Part shown: in pieces, positions 1-14,115 of the stretch
Layout of the letters: each line of letters starts with the position of its first letter
Position numbering within the stretch: the first letter of the stretch is position 1
Origin: Clostridium_AM sp963780135
GTDB lineage: Bacteria; Bacillota; Clostridia; Clostridiales; Clostridiaceae
Reading direction: 5' to 3'
NCBI GenBank assembly: GCA_963780135.1
Contig: CAWAAR010000003.1
Coordinates: 186,001-250,000, forward strand
Length of the DNA stretch: 64,000 bases
Notes under the pieces: generated by a model
Told to the model about the DNA's origin: nothing
What the model saw: only the letters and a program-made list of their open reading frames with translations
Database searches by the model: none
Position numbers and translations under genes: made by a program

Positions 1-1
1 T

Positions 2-364
2 CTTTCATTTGGAGATTTAAGTGAAAATTCAGAGTACGATGAAGCTAAAAATGAACAAGCATTTGTGGAAGGAAGAATAATTCAACTTGAAAATATGTTG
101 AAAAATGCTAGTATAGTAGATGAAAGTGAAATTCCATTAGATATAGTTGGTGTGGGTTCTATTGTAAAAGTTAAAGATTATGATTTTGATGAAGAAGTAG
201 AGTATACAATAGTTGGATCTGCAGAAGCTGACCCTATAAATAATAAGATATCTAATGAATCACCAGTGGGAATAGGTCTTGCAGGCAAAAAAATAGGGGA
301 TATAATTGAAGTACAAGTGCCAGATGGAGTAAGCAAATACGAAATACTTGGCATAAGAAGATAA
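2..364 (+). CDS. greA: transcription elongation factor GreA, 5' end outside the window
   Basis: GreA binds the RNA polymerase secondary channel and stimulates transcript cleavage, rescuing backtracked complexes. The frame is open from base 2 and begins inside the conserved coiled-coil tip, FGDLSENSEYDEAKNEQA, which lies near residue 40 in GreA proteins. About 40 N-terminal residues are therefore missing. The rest is the C-terminal FKBP-like domain with DPINNKISNESPVGIGLAGK. The ATG at 65 is internal and not the true start. lysS follows 15 bases later with its own Shine-Dalgarno site, so the two genes are probably co-transcribed, as in many Firmicutes. Identification rests on strong family similarity. 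Confidence 0.95.
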   Translation, partial: LSFGDLSENSEYDEAKNEQAFVEGRIIQLENMLKNASIVDESEIPLDIVGVGSIVKVKDYDFDEEVEYTIVGSAEADPINNKISNESPVGIGLAGKKIGDIIEVQVPDGVSKYEILGIRR

Positions 365-379
365 ATTGGAGGCGTACAA

Positions 380-1888
380 ATGGCAAATGATGAAAAAAAT
401 TTAAATCAACTAGAGGAAGACTTTAATCAACTTATAAAGGAGAGAAGGCAAAAATTCTTTAACCTTCAAGAACAAGGTAAAGATCCTTTTGATGTATATA
501 AAGCAGAGAGAACACATACATCAGAACAAATAAAAGGTAATTACGAAGAACTTGAAGGAAAAGATGTTACTGTTACAGGAAGACTTATGTCAAAGAGAGT
601 TCATGGTAAAGCTGGATTTTCAGATCTTCATGATAGATATGGTAAAATACAATTATACATAAAGATAAATGATGTTGGTGAAGAAAGACTTAAGGAATAT
701 AAATCTTTTGACATAGGAGACATTTTATCTATAGATGGTACGGTATTTAAAACTAAAACAGGAGAAGTATCTCTTCACATAACTGATTTCAAACTTTTGG
801 CTAAATCATTAAAACCACTGCCAGAAAAATGGCATGGTTTAAAAGATCCTGATTTAAGATATAGACAAAGATATGTAGATTTAATAATGAATCAAGATGT
901 TAAAGATACATTTATAAAGAGAACAGGTATAATAAAAGCTATAAGAGCATTTTTAGATAACAGAGATTATTTAGAGGTAGAGACACCTATTCTTTCTACT
1001 ATAGCAGGTGGAGCAGCGGCAAGACCATTTATTACACATCATAATACATTAGACATAGGCATGTATTTAAGAATAGCTACAGAATTACACTTAAAGAGAC
1101 TTATAGTTGGCGGATTTGAAAGAGTATATGAAATAGGTAAAAACTTCAGAAATGAAGGTATGGATGTAAGACATAATCCAGAATTTACTTGCATGGAGTT
1201 GTATCAAGCTTATGCAGATTATAATGATATGATGGAATTAACTGAAAATATGATAGCTCATGTATGTGAAAAAGTTTTGGGTAGTACAAAGGTTATCTAT
1301 GAAGATACAGAAATAGATTTTACACCACCATGGAGAAGACTAACTATGGTAGATGCAGTTAAAGAATTTGCTGGAGTAGATTTTAATGATATAAAAGATG
1401 ACGAAGCAGCAAGAGAAATTGCAAAAGAAAAGCATCTTAAATTTAAAAAAGAATTAAAAGATTGTTCAAAGGGCGATATACTTATTGCACTATTTGAAGA
1501 ATTTTGTGAAGATAAGTTAATGCAACCTACTTTTATATGTGATTATCCAGTAGAAAACTCACCTCTTACTAAAAAGAAGAGAGGAAATGAAGCTTTCACT
1601 GAAAGATTTGAAGGATTCGTATATGGCAGAGAAGTATGTAATGCATATTCAGAACTTAATGACCCTATAGTTCAGAAAGATAGGTTCCTTCAACAATTAA
1701 AAGAAAGAGAACTTGGAGATGATGAGGCTTACATGATGGATGATGATTTCATAAATGCATTGGAAATAGGAATGCCTCCAACAGGTGGTCTTGGTATAGG
1801 AATAGATAGAGTAATAATGTTTTTAACAAATTCTTCTTCTATAAGAGACGTTATATTATTTCCAACAATGAAACCAACTCAACAATAA
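380..1888 (+). CDS. lysS: lysyl-tRNA synthetase, class II
   Basis: Charges tRNA-Lys with lysine in the cytoplasm. The 502 residues match the usual length. An N-terminal OB-fold anticodon-binding domain (about residues 60-150, VTVTGRLMSKRVHGKAGFSD) precedes the class II catalytic core. Motif 2 is visible as FRNEGMDVRHNPEFT and motif 3 as GGLGIGIDRVIMF near the C-terminus. The ATG follows a GGAGG at 368-372. It is the second gene of the greA-lysS unit. The gene is intact. Confidence 0.97.
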   Translation: MANDEKNLNQLEEDFNQLIKERRQKFFNLQEQGKDPFDVYKAERTHTSEQIKGNYEELEGKDVTVTGRLMSKRVHGKAGFSDLHDRYGKIQLYIKINDVGEERLKEYKSFDIGDILSIDGTVFKTKTGEVSLHITDFKLLAKSLKPLPEKWHGLKDPDLRYRQRYVDLIMNQDVKDTFIKRTGIIKAIRAFLDNRDYLEVETPILSTIAGGAAARPFITHHNTLDIGMYLRIATELHLKRLIVGGFERVYEIGKNFRNEGMDVRHNPEFTCMELYQAYADYNDMMELTENMIAHVCEKVLGSTKVIYEDTEIDFTPPWRRLTMVDAVKEFAGVDFNDIKDDEAAREIAKEKHLKFKKELKDCSKGDILIALFEEFCEDKLMQPTFICDYPVENSPLTKKKRGNEAFTERFEGFVYGREVCNAYSELNDPIVQKDRFLQQLKERELGDDEAYMMDDDFINALEIGMPPTGGLGIGIDRVIMFLTNSSSIRDVILFPTMKPTQQ

Positions 1889-2203
1889 GAAATACTTCGT
1901 AAGTGTGTATCGCTTGGCTACAATTGCTAGTATCCTATAATACTGTTCGAAAGTGATTAGCATTAAATCATAGATTTAAAATTCACTTTTATGTAAAAAG
2001 ACTGGGGTAAGCATTGATATGCGTTTGGATAAGTCATTCTAAGGTTCAAATTAATTACATTTTGCAAAAATAAATTATATGAACCTTAGAAGAACTTCAA
2101 ACTTAGGAGGATATTATTTGCGTTTTAACTTAAACAGATTACTCGTAAATTATCAATAGATTAAGGCCAAAATTGATAATTGTAAACAAAATTAAAAAAA
2201 CTA
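1889..2203 (+). other. lysS to tRNA-Asn intergenic region with hairpin and possible leader peptide
   Basis: No known gene is seen. A 10-bp inverted repeat (CTAAGGTTCA at 2039-2048, TGAACCTTAG at 2090-2099) could form a large-loop hairpin. Just after it, AGGAGG at 2105-2110 lies 7 bases before a TTG at 2118 that opens a 13-codon frame, MRFNLNRLLVNYQ, ending at 2159. The ribosome site is as strong as those of real genes here, but the frame is too short to judge. I did not recognise a riboswitch class in the segment. Confidence 0.3.
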
Positions 2204-2231
2204 TTGCATTTTTGAAAAAACTTGATATAAT
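2204..2231 (+). promoter_or_regulatory. sigma-A promoter of tRNA-Asn copy 1
   Basis: TTGCAT at 2204-2209 and TATAAT at 2226-2231 are separated by 16 bases. The tRNA begins 21 bases after the -10, so the gene appears to be a separate transcription unit. Confidence 0.7.
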
Positions 2232-2251
2232 AATAAATGTAAGAAAGATAT

Positions 2252-2326
<75 letters not shown>

Positions 2327-2397
2327 TTTTTTTATATAATAACATATAAAATTTTAGCTTGTTATATAAATTGTAAAGAATTTAATATGTTGTAATG

Positions 2398-2578
2398 ATG
2401 AAGAACAGTAATAATATAAATCTTATTAAGAGAGATTGTGGTTGGTGAAAACAATAAAGATTTAATTGTGAAGGAACTTCTGAACAAAAATTGGAAAAGC
2501 AGGGCTTGTGCCAAAAAGGGTGGAACCGCGGAAATAAGTTTTCGTCCCTTTAAGGTGTAGGGTCTTTTTTTTATATCT
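2398..2578 (+). promoter_or_regulatory. T-box leader controlling glyS
   Basis: The T-box sequence GGGTGGAACCGCGG (2518-2531) is followed by CGTCCCT...AGGG and a T-run (2563-2572), the antiterminator and terminator segment. Stem I starts with GAAG at 2400-2403 and closes with CTTC at 2477-2480. Its specifier loop has AGTA on the 5' side (2407-2410) and GAA-GGA-A on the 3' side, placing the specifier GGA at 2473-2475, a glycine codon. Uncharged tRNA-Gly(UCC) should therefore switch transcription on. The assignment agrees with the glycyl-tRNA synthetase gene downstream. Confidence 0.92.
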
Positions 2579-2633
2579 TAAATAATTAATAATAGTATTT
2601 AATATAAATAAGAAATTGTAGGAGGTAATTATA

Positions 2634-4025
2634 ATGGCAGTAGAAAAGACTATGGATAAAATAGTAGCATTGGCTAAAAGTAGAGGATTTGTATATCCAG
2701 GTTCAGAGATATATGGAGGACTAGCAAATACATGGGATTACGGTCCTTTAGGGGTAGAATTAAAAAACAATGTAAAAAAAGCATGGTGGCAAAAATTTGT
2801 GCATGAAAATAAACATAATGTAGGAATAGATTCTGCTATTCTTATGAATAGCGAAGTTTGGGTAGCATCAGGCCATATTGGTAATTTCACAGACCCTCTT
2901 ATGGACTGTAAAGAATGTAAAGGAAGATTTAGAGCAGATAAGATTGTTGAAGAACATATGACACAAAGTGGAGTAGAAAAAGCTAGTGCTGATGGTTGGA
3001 GCAATGAAAAGTTAAAACAATATATAATAGATAATGAAATAGAGTGCCCTAATTGTGGCAAAAAGAATTTTACAGATATAAGACAGTTCAATTTAATGTT
3101 CAAGACATATCAAGGAGTAACAGAAGATTCTAAGTCAGAAATACATTTGAGACCAGAAACAGCTCAAGGAATATTTGTTAATTTTAAAAATGTACAGAGA
3201 ACCTCAAGAAAAAAGACACCATTTGGAATAGCTCAGATAGGAAAGTCTTTTAGAAATGAAATAACGCCAGGTAATTTTACATTTAGAACTAGAGAATTTG
3301 AACAAATGGAACTTGAATTTTTCTGCAAACCAGGTACAGATTTAGAGTGGCATGGATATTGGAAAGAGTTTTGTTGGAATTTCTTATTAAACCTTGGAAT
3401 TGCAGAAAAAAACGTAAGATTTAGAGATCATGATAAAGAAGAACTATCTCACTATAGTAATGCAACTTCTGATATAGAATATTTGTTCCCATTTGGATGG
3501 GGCGAGTTGTGGGGAGTAGCAGACAGAACTGATTATGATTTAAAACAACATCAAGAACATTCAGGTAAAGATATGTCATATCTTGATCCGATTACAAATG
3601 AAAGATATATACCATATTGCATAGAACCATCTGTAGGAGCAGATAGAGCAGTATTAGCATTTTTAGTTGATGCATATGATGAAGAAGAACTTGAGGGTGG
3701 AGATACAAGAACAGTGCTTCATTTTCATCCAGCTATTGCCCCAGTAAAAGTGGCTATACTACCTCTTACTAAAAAGTTGTCAGAAAAAGCTGACGCAATT
3801 TATGATGAATTAAGAACAGAATTCAATGTAGAGTATGATGAAGCAGGAAGTATAGGAAAAAGGTATAGAAGACAAGACGAAGCAGGAACTCCATATTGCA
3901 TAACTATAGATTTTGATACTTTGGAAGATAACACTGTAACAGTTAGGGATAGAGATACTATGGAACAATTCAGAATGAAGGTAGATGAAATTAAGAATTT
4001 TGTAAAAGAAAAAATGAAGTTTTAA
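2634..4025 (+). CDS. glyS: glycyl-tRNA synthetase, single-chain dimeric type
   Basis: Charges tRNA-Gly with glycine. At 463 residues this is the alpha2, eukaryote/archaea-like form rather than the GlyQ plus GlyS tetramer; no second subunit gene is nearby. Class II features include RPETAQGIFVNF, motif 2 around FRNEITPGNFTFRTREFEQ, and motif 3 near the C-terminal third (SVGADRAVLAFL). A C4 zinc site is suggested by CKECKGRF (about residue 90) and CPNCGKKNF (about residue 140). The C-terminal anticodon-binding domain begins near PAIAPVKVAILPL. The ATG follows AGGAGG at 2621-2626. Expression is under the T-box leader upstream. Confidence 0.97.
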   Translation: MAVEKTMDKIVALAKSRGFVYPGSEIYGGLANTWDYGPLGVELKNNVKKAWWQKFVHENKHNVGIDSAILMNSEVWVASGHIGNFTDPLMDCKECKGRFRADKIVEEHMTQSGVEKASADGWSNEKLKQYIIDNEIECPNCGKKNFTDIRQFNLMFKTYQGVTEDSKSEIHLRPETAQGIFVNFKNVQRTSRKKTPFGIAQIGKSFRNEITPGNFTFRTREFEQMELEFFCKPGTDLEWHGYWKEFCWNFLLNLGIAEKNVRFRDHDKEELSHYSNATSDIEYLFPFGWGELWGVADRTDYDLKQHQEHSGKDMSYLDPITNERYIPYCIEPSVGADRAVLAFLVDAYDEEELEGGDTRTVLHFHPAIAPVKVAILPLTKKLSEKADAIYDELRTEFNVEYDEAGSIGKRYRRQDEAGTPYCITIDFDTLEDNTVTVRDRDTMEQFRMKVDEIKNFVKEKMKF

Positions 4026-4029
4026 ATAG

Positions 4030-4080
4030 AAAGGTATATATTGCATAAAGGTTTAATTTGCAATATATACCTTTTATATA
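4030..4080 (+). terminator. glyS intrinsic terminator
   Basis: A perfect 16-bp stem: AAAGGTATATATTGCA (4030-4045) and TGCAATATATACCTTT (4059-4074), with a T-rich tail. Its symmetry means it may also stop minus-strand transcription. Confidence 0.8.
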
Positions 4081-4098
4081 TAAATATTATTTTAAAAA

Positions 4099-4205
4099 TA
4101 AAAAAATTACCGGATAAGCAATCCGGTAAAATAGGGTTTAATCATGGGGATATGTTATATGTTTAATTAAAACTTGGGGAATTATATCAATGTTCCTTAC
4201 GGCAC
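4099..4205 (-). ncRNA. candidate small RNA with C-rich motifs, convergent with glyS
   Basis: Read on the minus strand, a promoter (TTGAAA, 18-base spacer, TATACT; plus-strand 4241 to 4212) should start transcription near 4205. About 100 nt later comes a textbook terminator: TTACCGGAT, loop TGCTT, ATCCGGTAA (4129-4107), then TTTTTT. There is no open frame of note. The transcript would contain TTCCCCAAG and ATCCCCATG, the latter also antisense-like to an ATGGGG start region. Such unpaired CCCC stretches are a hallmark of Gram-positive small RNAs that pair with Shine-Dalgarno sites. Identity with any named small RNA is not established; function is inference. Confidence 0.6.
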
Positions 4206-4279
4206 AAATTTAGTATAGCACATGAAAATACTAAATTTCAATACCTTACAACAAAGTCTTTAAATTTAGTATTTTCATG
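4206..4279. repeat. overlapping inverted repeats, possible operator or RNA switch
   Basis: CATGAAAATACTAAATTT (4221-4238) has a perfect 18-bp inverted copy at 4262-4279. A shorter inverted copy of its inner half, AAATTTAGTAT, lies at 4206-4216. As RNA the arms could form two exclusive hairpins. A further pair (AACAAAGTC 4250-4258, GACTTTGTT 4287-4295) interlocks with the long one. The repeats overlap the small-RNA promoter, so a DNA operator is equally possible. Confidence 0.6.
4212..4241 (-). promoter_or_regulatory. promoter of the candidate small RNA
   Basis: On the minus strand, TTGAAA (plus 4236-4241) and TATACT (plus 4212-4217) are separated by 18 bases. One arm of the 18-bp inverted repeat at 4221-4238 fills the spacer, a typical position for an operator. 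Confidence 0.6.
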
Positions 4280-4388
4280 CAATTTCGACTTTGTTCAACA
4301 AAAGTTTTATAAATATGTATTATAATAAAATTTGCAATAGAAACAATTTGCAACAGGAAAATCAAATGATTTTAATTTTATTGCAAAG

Positions 4389-4397
4389 TGGTATAAT
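4389..4397 (+). promoter_or_regulatory. murD promoter, extended -10
   Basis: TGGTATAAT at 4389-4397 is an extended -10 element; no good -35 lies at the right distance. Three TTGCAA copies (4332, 4349, 4381) sit just upstream. The murD start lies 60 bases downstream. Confidence 0.5.
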
Positions 4398-4456
4398 TGA
4401 AGGGTAATTTATATAAAAATCACTATAGATAGTTTGATTATGGAGGGCTTTAAGTA

Positions 4457-5833
4457 ATGAAAAAAGATTTTTTGGATTTTAAGAATTTTATAAAGGGCAA
4501 AAACACAGCTGTAGTTGGTATAGGAATAAGTAATACACCGCTAATAAATTTTTTATTAGAATTAGGTGCAAAAGTTAGTGCATTTGATAAGAAAAGTAAA
4601 GAGCAGTTAGGAGATGTTGCTAAAGAGTTCGAACAAAAAGGAGTTAAATTGATATTAGGAGATAAATATATGGATGCTTTAAAAGGCTTCGATGTGATTT
4701 TTAAAACTCCTTCTATGAGAATAGATAGTCCGGCACTTGTAGCTGCAAAAAATGATGGAGCATATATAACTTCTGAAATGGAAGAATTTATAAAGTATTG
4801 TCCTGCCAAAATTTATGGCATCACTGGTAGTGATGGTAAAACCACAACTACTACATTAATTTATAATATATTGAAACAACATGGTTATAAAACATGGGTA
4901 GGTGGGAATATAGGAACGCCTCTGTTCTCTCAGATAGAAGAAATAGAAAATGATGATAGAGTAGTACTGGAATTGTCAAGTTTTCAACTTATGACTATGA
5001 AGGTTTCTCCAGAGGTTGCTGTTGTAACAAATTTAAGCCCAAACCATCTAGATATACATAAAGGTATGGAAGAGTATATTGATTCAAAAAAGAATGTTTT
5101 TAAGTACCAAGAAGTAGAAAACTTATTGGTATTAAATAGGGATAATGATTTAACTAATTCTATGTGTAAGGAGGCCAATGGCAAACTTACTCAATTTAGT
5201 ACAAAAGAAAAAATTAAAAATGGAGGATATTTTGAAAACGGAAAACTATATATAAAGGGAAAAGAAGTTTGTGGATTAAATGAAATTCAAATAAAAGGTA
5301 TGCATAATGTAGAAAATTTACTTGCTGCTTTTTGTGCAGTAAGTGATGATGCAAGTATAGAAAGCATGAGAGAAACAGCTATAAATTTTATGGGAGTAGA
5401 ACATAGATGTGAATTCATAAGGGATGTAGAGGGAGTGAAATACTATAATGATTCCATAGCATCAAGTCCAAGTAGAACTTTAGCGGGACTCAAAACATTT
5501 GAAAAACCAGTAATCTTAATAGCTGGAGGATATGATAAAAAGATTCCCTTTGAACCATTAGCGGAAGAAGGCTATAAAAATATAAAAATACTAATACTAA
5601 TAGGGGCAACAAAAAACAAGATAAAAGATGCATTTAACAAAGTAATGAAAGAAAAGAATGTTGAAATACCTATAATAGTTGAGGAAAGTTTAGAGGGAGC
5701 AGTATGTAAGGCTAAGGATTTTGCTAAAAAGGGAGATGTAGTGACTCTTTCACCCGCTTGTGCTAGCTTTGACATGTTTCCTAATTTTGAAGCCAGAGGT
5801 AATAAGTTTAAGGAATTAGTTAAAAGTCTGTAA
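4457..5833 (+). CDS. murD: UDP-N-acetylmuramoyl-L-alanine--D-glutamate ligase
   Basis: Cytoplasmic Mur ligase that adds D-glutamate to UDP-MurNAc-L-Ala in peptidoglycan precursor synthesis, using ATP. The 458 residues fit the family. An N-terminal Rossmann-like UDP-binding domain (VVGIGISNTPL, about 19-31) is followed by the Mur ligase ATP loop GITGSDGKTTTT at 121-132, then NLSPNHLDIH and a C-terminal domain with YNDSIASSPSRTLAGL and SPACASFDMFPNFEARG. The ATG follows GGAGGG at 4442-4447. It stands alone here, between its own promoter and terminator, away from a dcw cluster. Confidence 0.96.
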   Translation: MKKDFLDFKNFIKGKNTAVVGIGISNTPLINFLLELGAKVSAFDKKSKEQLGDVAKEFEQKGVKLILGDKYMDALKGFDVIFKTPSMRIDSPALVAAKNDGAYITSEMEEFIKYCPAKIYGITGSDGKTTTTTLIYNILKQHGYKTWVGGNIGTPLFSQIEEIENDDRVVLELSSFQLMTMKVSPEVAVVTNLSPNHLDIHKGMEEYIDSKKNVFKYQEVENLLVLNRDNDLTNSMCKEANGKLTQFSTKEKIKNGGYFENGKLYIKGKEVCGLNEIQIKGMHNVENLLAAFCAVSDDASIESMRETAINFMGVEHRCEFIRDVEGVKYYNDSIASSPSRTLAGLKTFEKPVILIAGGYDKKIPFEPLAEEGYKNIKILILIGATKNKIKDAFNKVMKEKNVEIPIIVEESLEGAVCKAKDFAKKGDVVTLSPACASFDMFPNFEARGNKFKELVKSL

Positions 5834-5880
5834 AGCTATTTATGAAAAGTAGTTATAGAATTTTATACTTTGTGATAAAT

Positions 5881-5915
5881 AAAATGGAGTAGGAGTACAC
5901 CTGCTCCATTTTAAG
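5881..5915 (+). terminator. murD intrinsic terminator
   Basis: AAAATGGAGTAGG (5881-5893) pairs with CCTGCTCCATTTT (5900-5912), with one mismatch, and ends in T residues. Confidence 0.75.
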
Positions 5916-6260
5916 CTTGTATTTCAAAATCTATTTTTTACATTTATTCATCCTAAATGGGTTAAGCAGATTAATTCTATCATAAATGCTTTAAGGTTTT
6001 ACAGATGCTTTATTTTAGTCAGTATATAGTTTGGAACATACAGAGGTTACAAGTTTTATGTGATTAATAGAAAAGTCTAAAAGTAACATATCCACGTGTA
6101 TCGTTATGTGAATAACTTAAATATAGTTAGTATTTAATAGAAAAAAGAGAATAGTTGCATTTAATTAGAAATATTTAATTTGTGTGTATAGAAAATCATG
6201 ATAAAATAATACATGTCGCTTGAGAGAGCAGACAGTTACTTAAGAAAAAAGAACATAAAA
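5916..6260 (+). other. upstream region of rRNA operon 1
   Basis: No gene is seen. A possible distal promoter (TTGTGT 6180-6185, 16 bases, TAAAAT 6202-6207) precedes the two strong rRNA promoters. From 6215 onward the sequence is nearly identical to 12240 onward ahead of operon 2, which marks the start of the repeated unit. Confidence 0.45.
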
Positions 6261-6266
6261 AATATG

Positions 6267-6296
6267 TTGACAAAAACTTAAGTAACATGGTATGAT
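6267..6296 (+). promoter_or_regulatory. rRNA operon 1 promoter P1
   Basis: TTGACA at 6267-6272, 18-base spacer, TATGAT at 6291-6296. The same element is found before operon 2. Confidence 0.85.
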
Positions 6297-6350
6297 GTTA
6301 AAGCTGTGAGAACACAGCAAACTTAACAGAAAAGAATTTGAAAAAAGTTC

Positions 6351-6379
6351 TTGACAAGATTAAGCAAACATGGTAAGAT
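6351..6379 (+). promoter_or_regulatory. rRNA operon 1 promoter P2
   Basis: TTGACA at 6351-6356, 17-base spacer, TAAGAT at 6374-6379. It repeats the P1 theme (TAAG(T/C)AAACATGG before the -10), as if the two promoters arose by duplication. Confidence 0.85.
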
Positions 6380-6411
6380 ATAAAAGTCGCTGAGATGCGG
6401 CAAGATCCTTG

Positions 6412-8090
<1,679 letters not shown>

Positions 8091-8112
8091 GAAGAATCTA
8101 ATTCTTCAGTTG

Positions 8113-11149
<3,037 letters not shown>

Positions 11150-11167
11150 CAAAATGTAAAAAGGATA

Positions 11168-11196
11168 TTGACAATTTGCTTGATACCATTTATAAT
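11168..11196 (+). promoter_or_regulatory. consensus promoter in the 23S-5S spacer, operon 1
   Basis: TTGACA at 11168-11173, exactly 17 bases, TATAAT at 11191-11196. Both hexamers match the sigma-A consensus fully. Initiation would fall about 15 bases before the 5S, allowing the 5S and following tRNAs to be made without the rest of the operon. The same promoter is kept in operon 2. Confidence 0.75.
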
Positions 11197-11217
11197 ATTT
11201 AAAGTAGCAAGTAATAA

Positions 11218-11334
11218 TCTGGTGATTATGACATAAAGGTAACACCCGTTCCCATTCCGAACACGATGGTTAAGCTTTATAGTGCCGATGGTACTGCAGG
11301 GGCAGCTCTGTGGAAGAGTAGGTCGTCGCCAGGT
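11218..11334 (+). rRNA. rrf: 5S ribosomal RNA, operon 1
   Basis: About 117 bases. The ends TCTGGTGA and TCGCCAGGT pair. Conserved inner segments CCCGTTCCCATTCCGAACACG and the loop E region are present. Two bases differ from copy 2 in the part compared (GGTAACACC versus GGCAACACC, ATTCCG versus ATTTCG). Confidence 0.95.
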
Positions 11335-11340
11335 AAGTAT

Positions 11341-11416
11341 GGATCTTTAGCTCAGTTGGTTAGAGCAACCGACTCATAACCGGTGGTCCGGGGTTCGAAT
11401 CCCTGAAGGTCCACCA
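11341..11416 (+). tRNA. tRNA with anticodon CAT (Met, or Ile2 if lysidine-modified)
   Basis: A 76-base cloverleaf with CCA. The loop CTCATAA gives anticodon CAT. The acceptor and D-arm GGATCTTTAGCTCAGTTGG resemble Firmicute tRNA-Ile2 (lysidine-modified CAT), so sequence alone leaves elongator Met and Ile2 open. It is not initiator-like, since the acceptor stem begins with a G-C pair. Confidence 0.85.
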
Positions 11417-11419
11417 TAT

Positions 11420-11495
11420 GGGGGTATAGCTCAGTTGGGAGAGCATCTGCCTTGCACGCAGAGGGTCAAGAGTTCGAGTCTCTTTATCTCCACCA
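11420..11495 (+). tRNA. tRNA-Ala (anticodon TGC)
   Basis: A 76-base cloverleaf with CCA, three bases after the previous tRNA. The anticodon loop CTTGCAC gives TGC. The acceptor stem GGGGGTA/TATCTCC contains G.T pairs. Confidence 0.93.
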
Positions 11496-11496
11496 T

Positions 11497-11537
11497 AAAA
11501 GAATCTGTAATTTATATTACAGATTCTTTTTATTTTT
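11497..11537 (+). terminator. terminator of rRNA operon 1
   Basis: AAAAGAATCTGTAAT and ATTACAGATTCTTTT form a 15-bp stem with a short loop, followed by TATTTTTT. Confidence 0.85.
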
Positions 11538-11539
11538 TG

Positions 11540-12226
11540 ACATTAAGAATTCGTAGTAAGTATTAAAAAAACTTATATGCAAAGCTAAGTTAAGAAAGTA
11601 ATTGAAGAAATAATAAGAAACTTAAAGATAAGTAAAGATCAAAATTTAAGGCTAAAAATGAGGAGGAAATAGAAAAGTTAATCTAATATATATGGTAAGT
11701 TTGATTTAGGTTATATAAGAAATATTTTATTACTGAATCACGTTGGATTTTTCAATCTATCTAAAAATTTTACATTAAAGTTACCATCCTTAACATTACA
11801 GTACAAATAGTGAAAGCGATTTGTAAAAAATATTAGAACTTTTGAGCTTAAGCGATTTAGAGTTATTATGCTGTGCACAATGGATGATAATTCTTTTGAG
11901 GATAAGTTTATTCTAAGAATTAGATGAGTTAAATGTGTAAATGACATTTAACGAGTTTCTGATTTGGGAAGAGCTATTCTCCAGGAGCAAATTCTACCTG
12001 AGTTAAATGGTAATTTTAAATATACAGTATAAATTATTATTAATATAAGTGATATTTTACTAGTAGAGCAATAGCATAAATGTTGTTAAAAATGATATAA
12101 AACAATGTTAACTTATCCTGGTGTATCTACATATGTAAAACTTAATAAAGGGTAAAAAACAATATATAATAAGAGTTAATTTAAAGCAACAATCATTAGT
12201 AAGTATATGTGGTTAAAAAAATATGA
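11540..12226 (+). other. spacer between the rRNA operons, possibly holding decayed coding sequence
   Basis: No intact gene is seen. Plus-strand fragments look like broken protein: KKVIEEIIRNLKISKDQN (from 11594), a segment around 11817-11924 reading FELKRFRVIMLC then MDDNSFEDKFILRIR, and VSDLGRAILQEQILPELN (11955-12008). They are interrupted by stops and lack a ribosome site. I recognise no family. A minus-strand 69-codon frame here has no good start context. Confidence 0.35.
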
Positions 12227-12291
12227 TACAATAACACATGTTGCTTGAGAGAGCAGACAGTTACTTAAGAAAAAAGAACATAAAAAATATG

Positions 12292-12321
12292 TTGACAAAA
12301 ACTTAAGTAACATGGTATGAT
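12292..12321 (+). promoter_or_regulatory. rRNA operon 2 promoter P1
   Basis: TTGACA at 12292-12297, 18-base spacer, TATGAT at 12316-12321. Identical in design to operon 1. Confidence 0.85.
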
Positions 12322-12375
12322 GTTAAAGCTGTGAGAACACAGCGAACTTAATAGAAAAGAATTTGAAAAAATTTC

Positions 12376-12404
12376 TTGACAAGGTTAAGTAAACATGATA
12401 AGAT
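12376..12404 (+). promoter_or_regulatory. rRNA operon 2 promoter P2
   Basis: TTGACA at 12376-12381, 17-base spacer, TAAGAT at 12399-12404. The spacer and flanks differ slightly from operon 1, unlike the nearly invariant P1. Confidence 0.85.
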
Positions 12405-12436
12405 ATATGAGTCGCCGAGATGCGACAGGGTCTTTG

Positions 12437-14115
<1,679 letters not shown>

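Noticed and set aside
4101..4130. Hairpin TTACCGGAT/ATCCGGTAA as a second glyS terminator
   Set aside because: On the plus strand it is followed by AATAGGG, not T residues; on the minus strand a T-run follows, so it terminates the minus-strand RNA.
11738..11947. Minus-strand 69-codon frame between the rRNA operons
   Set aside because: No ribosome site and no recognisable family; the low-complexity composition fits AT-rich noncoding DNA.
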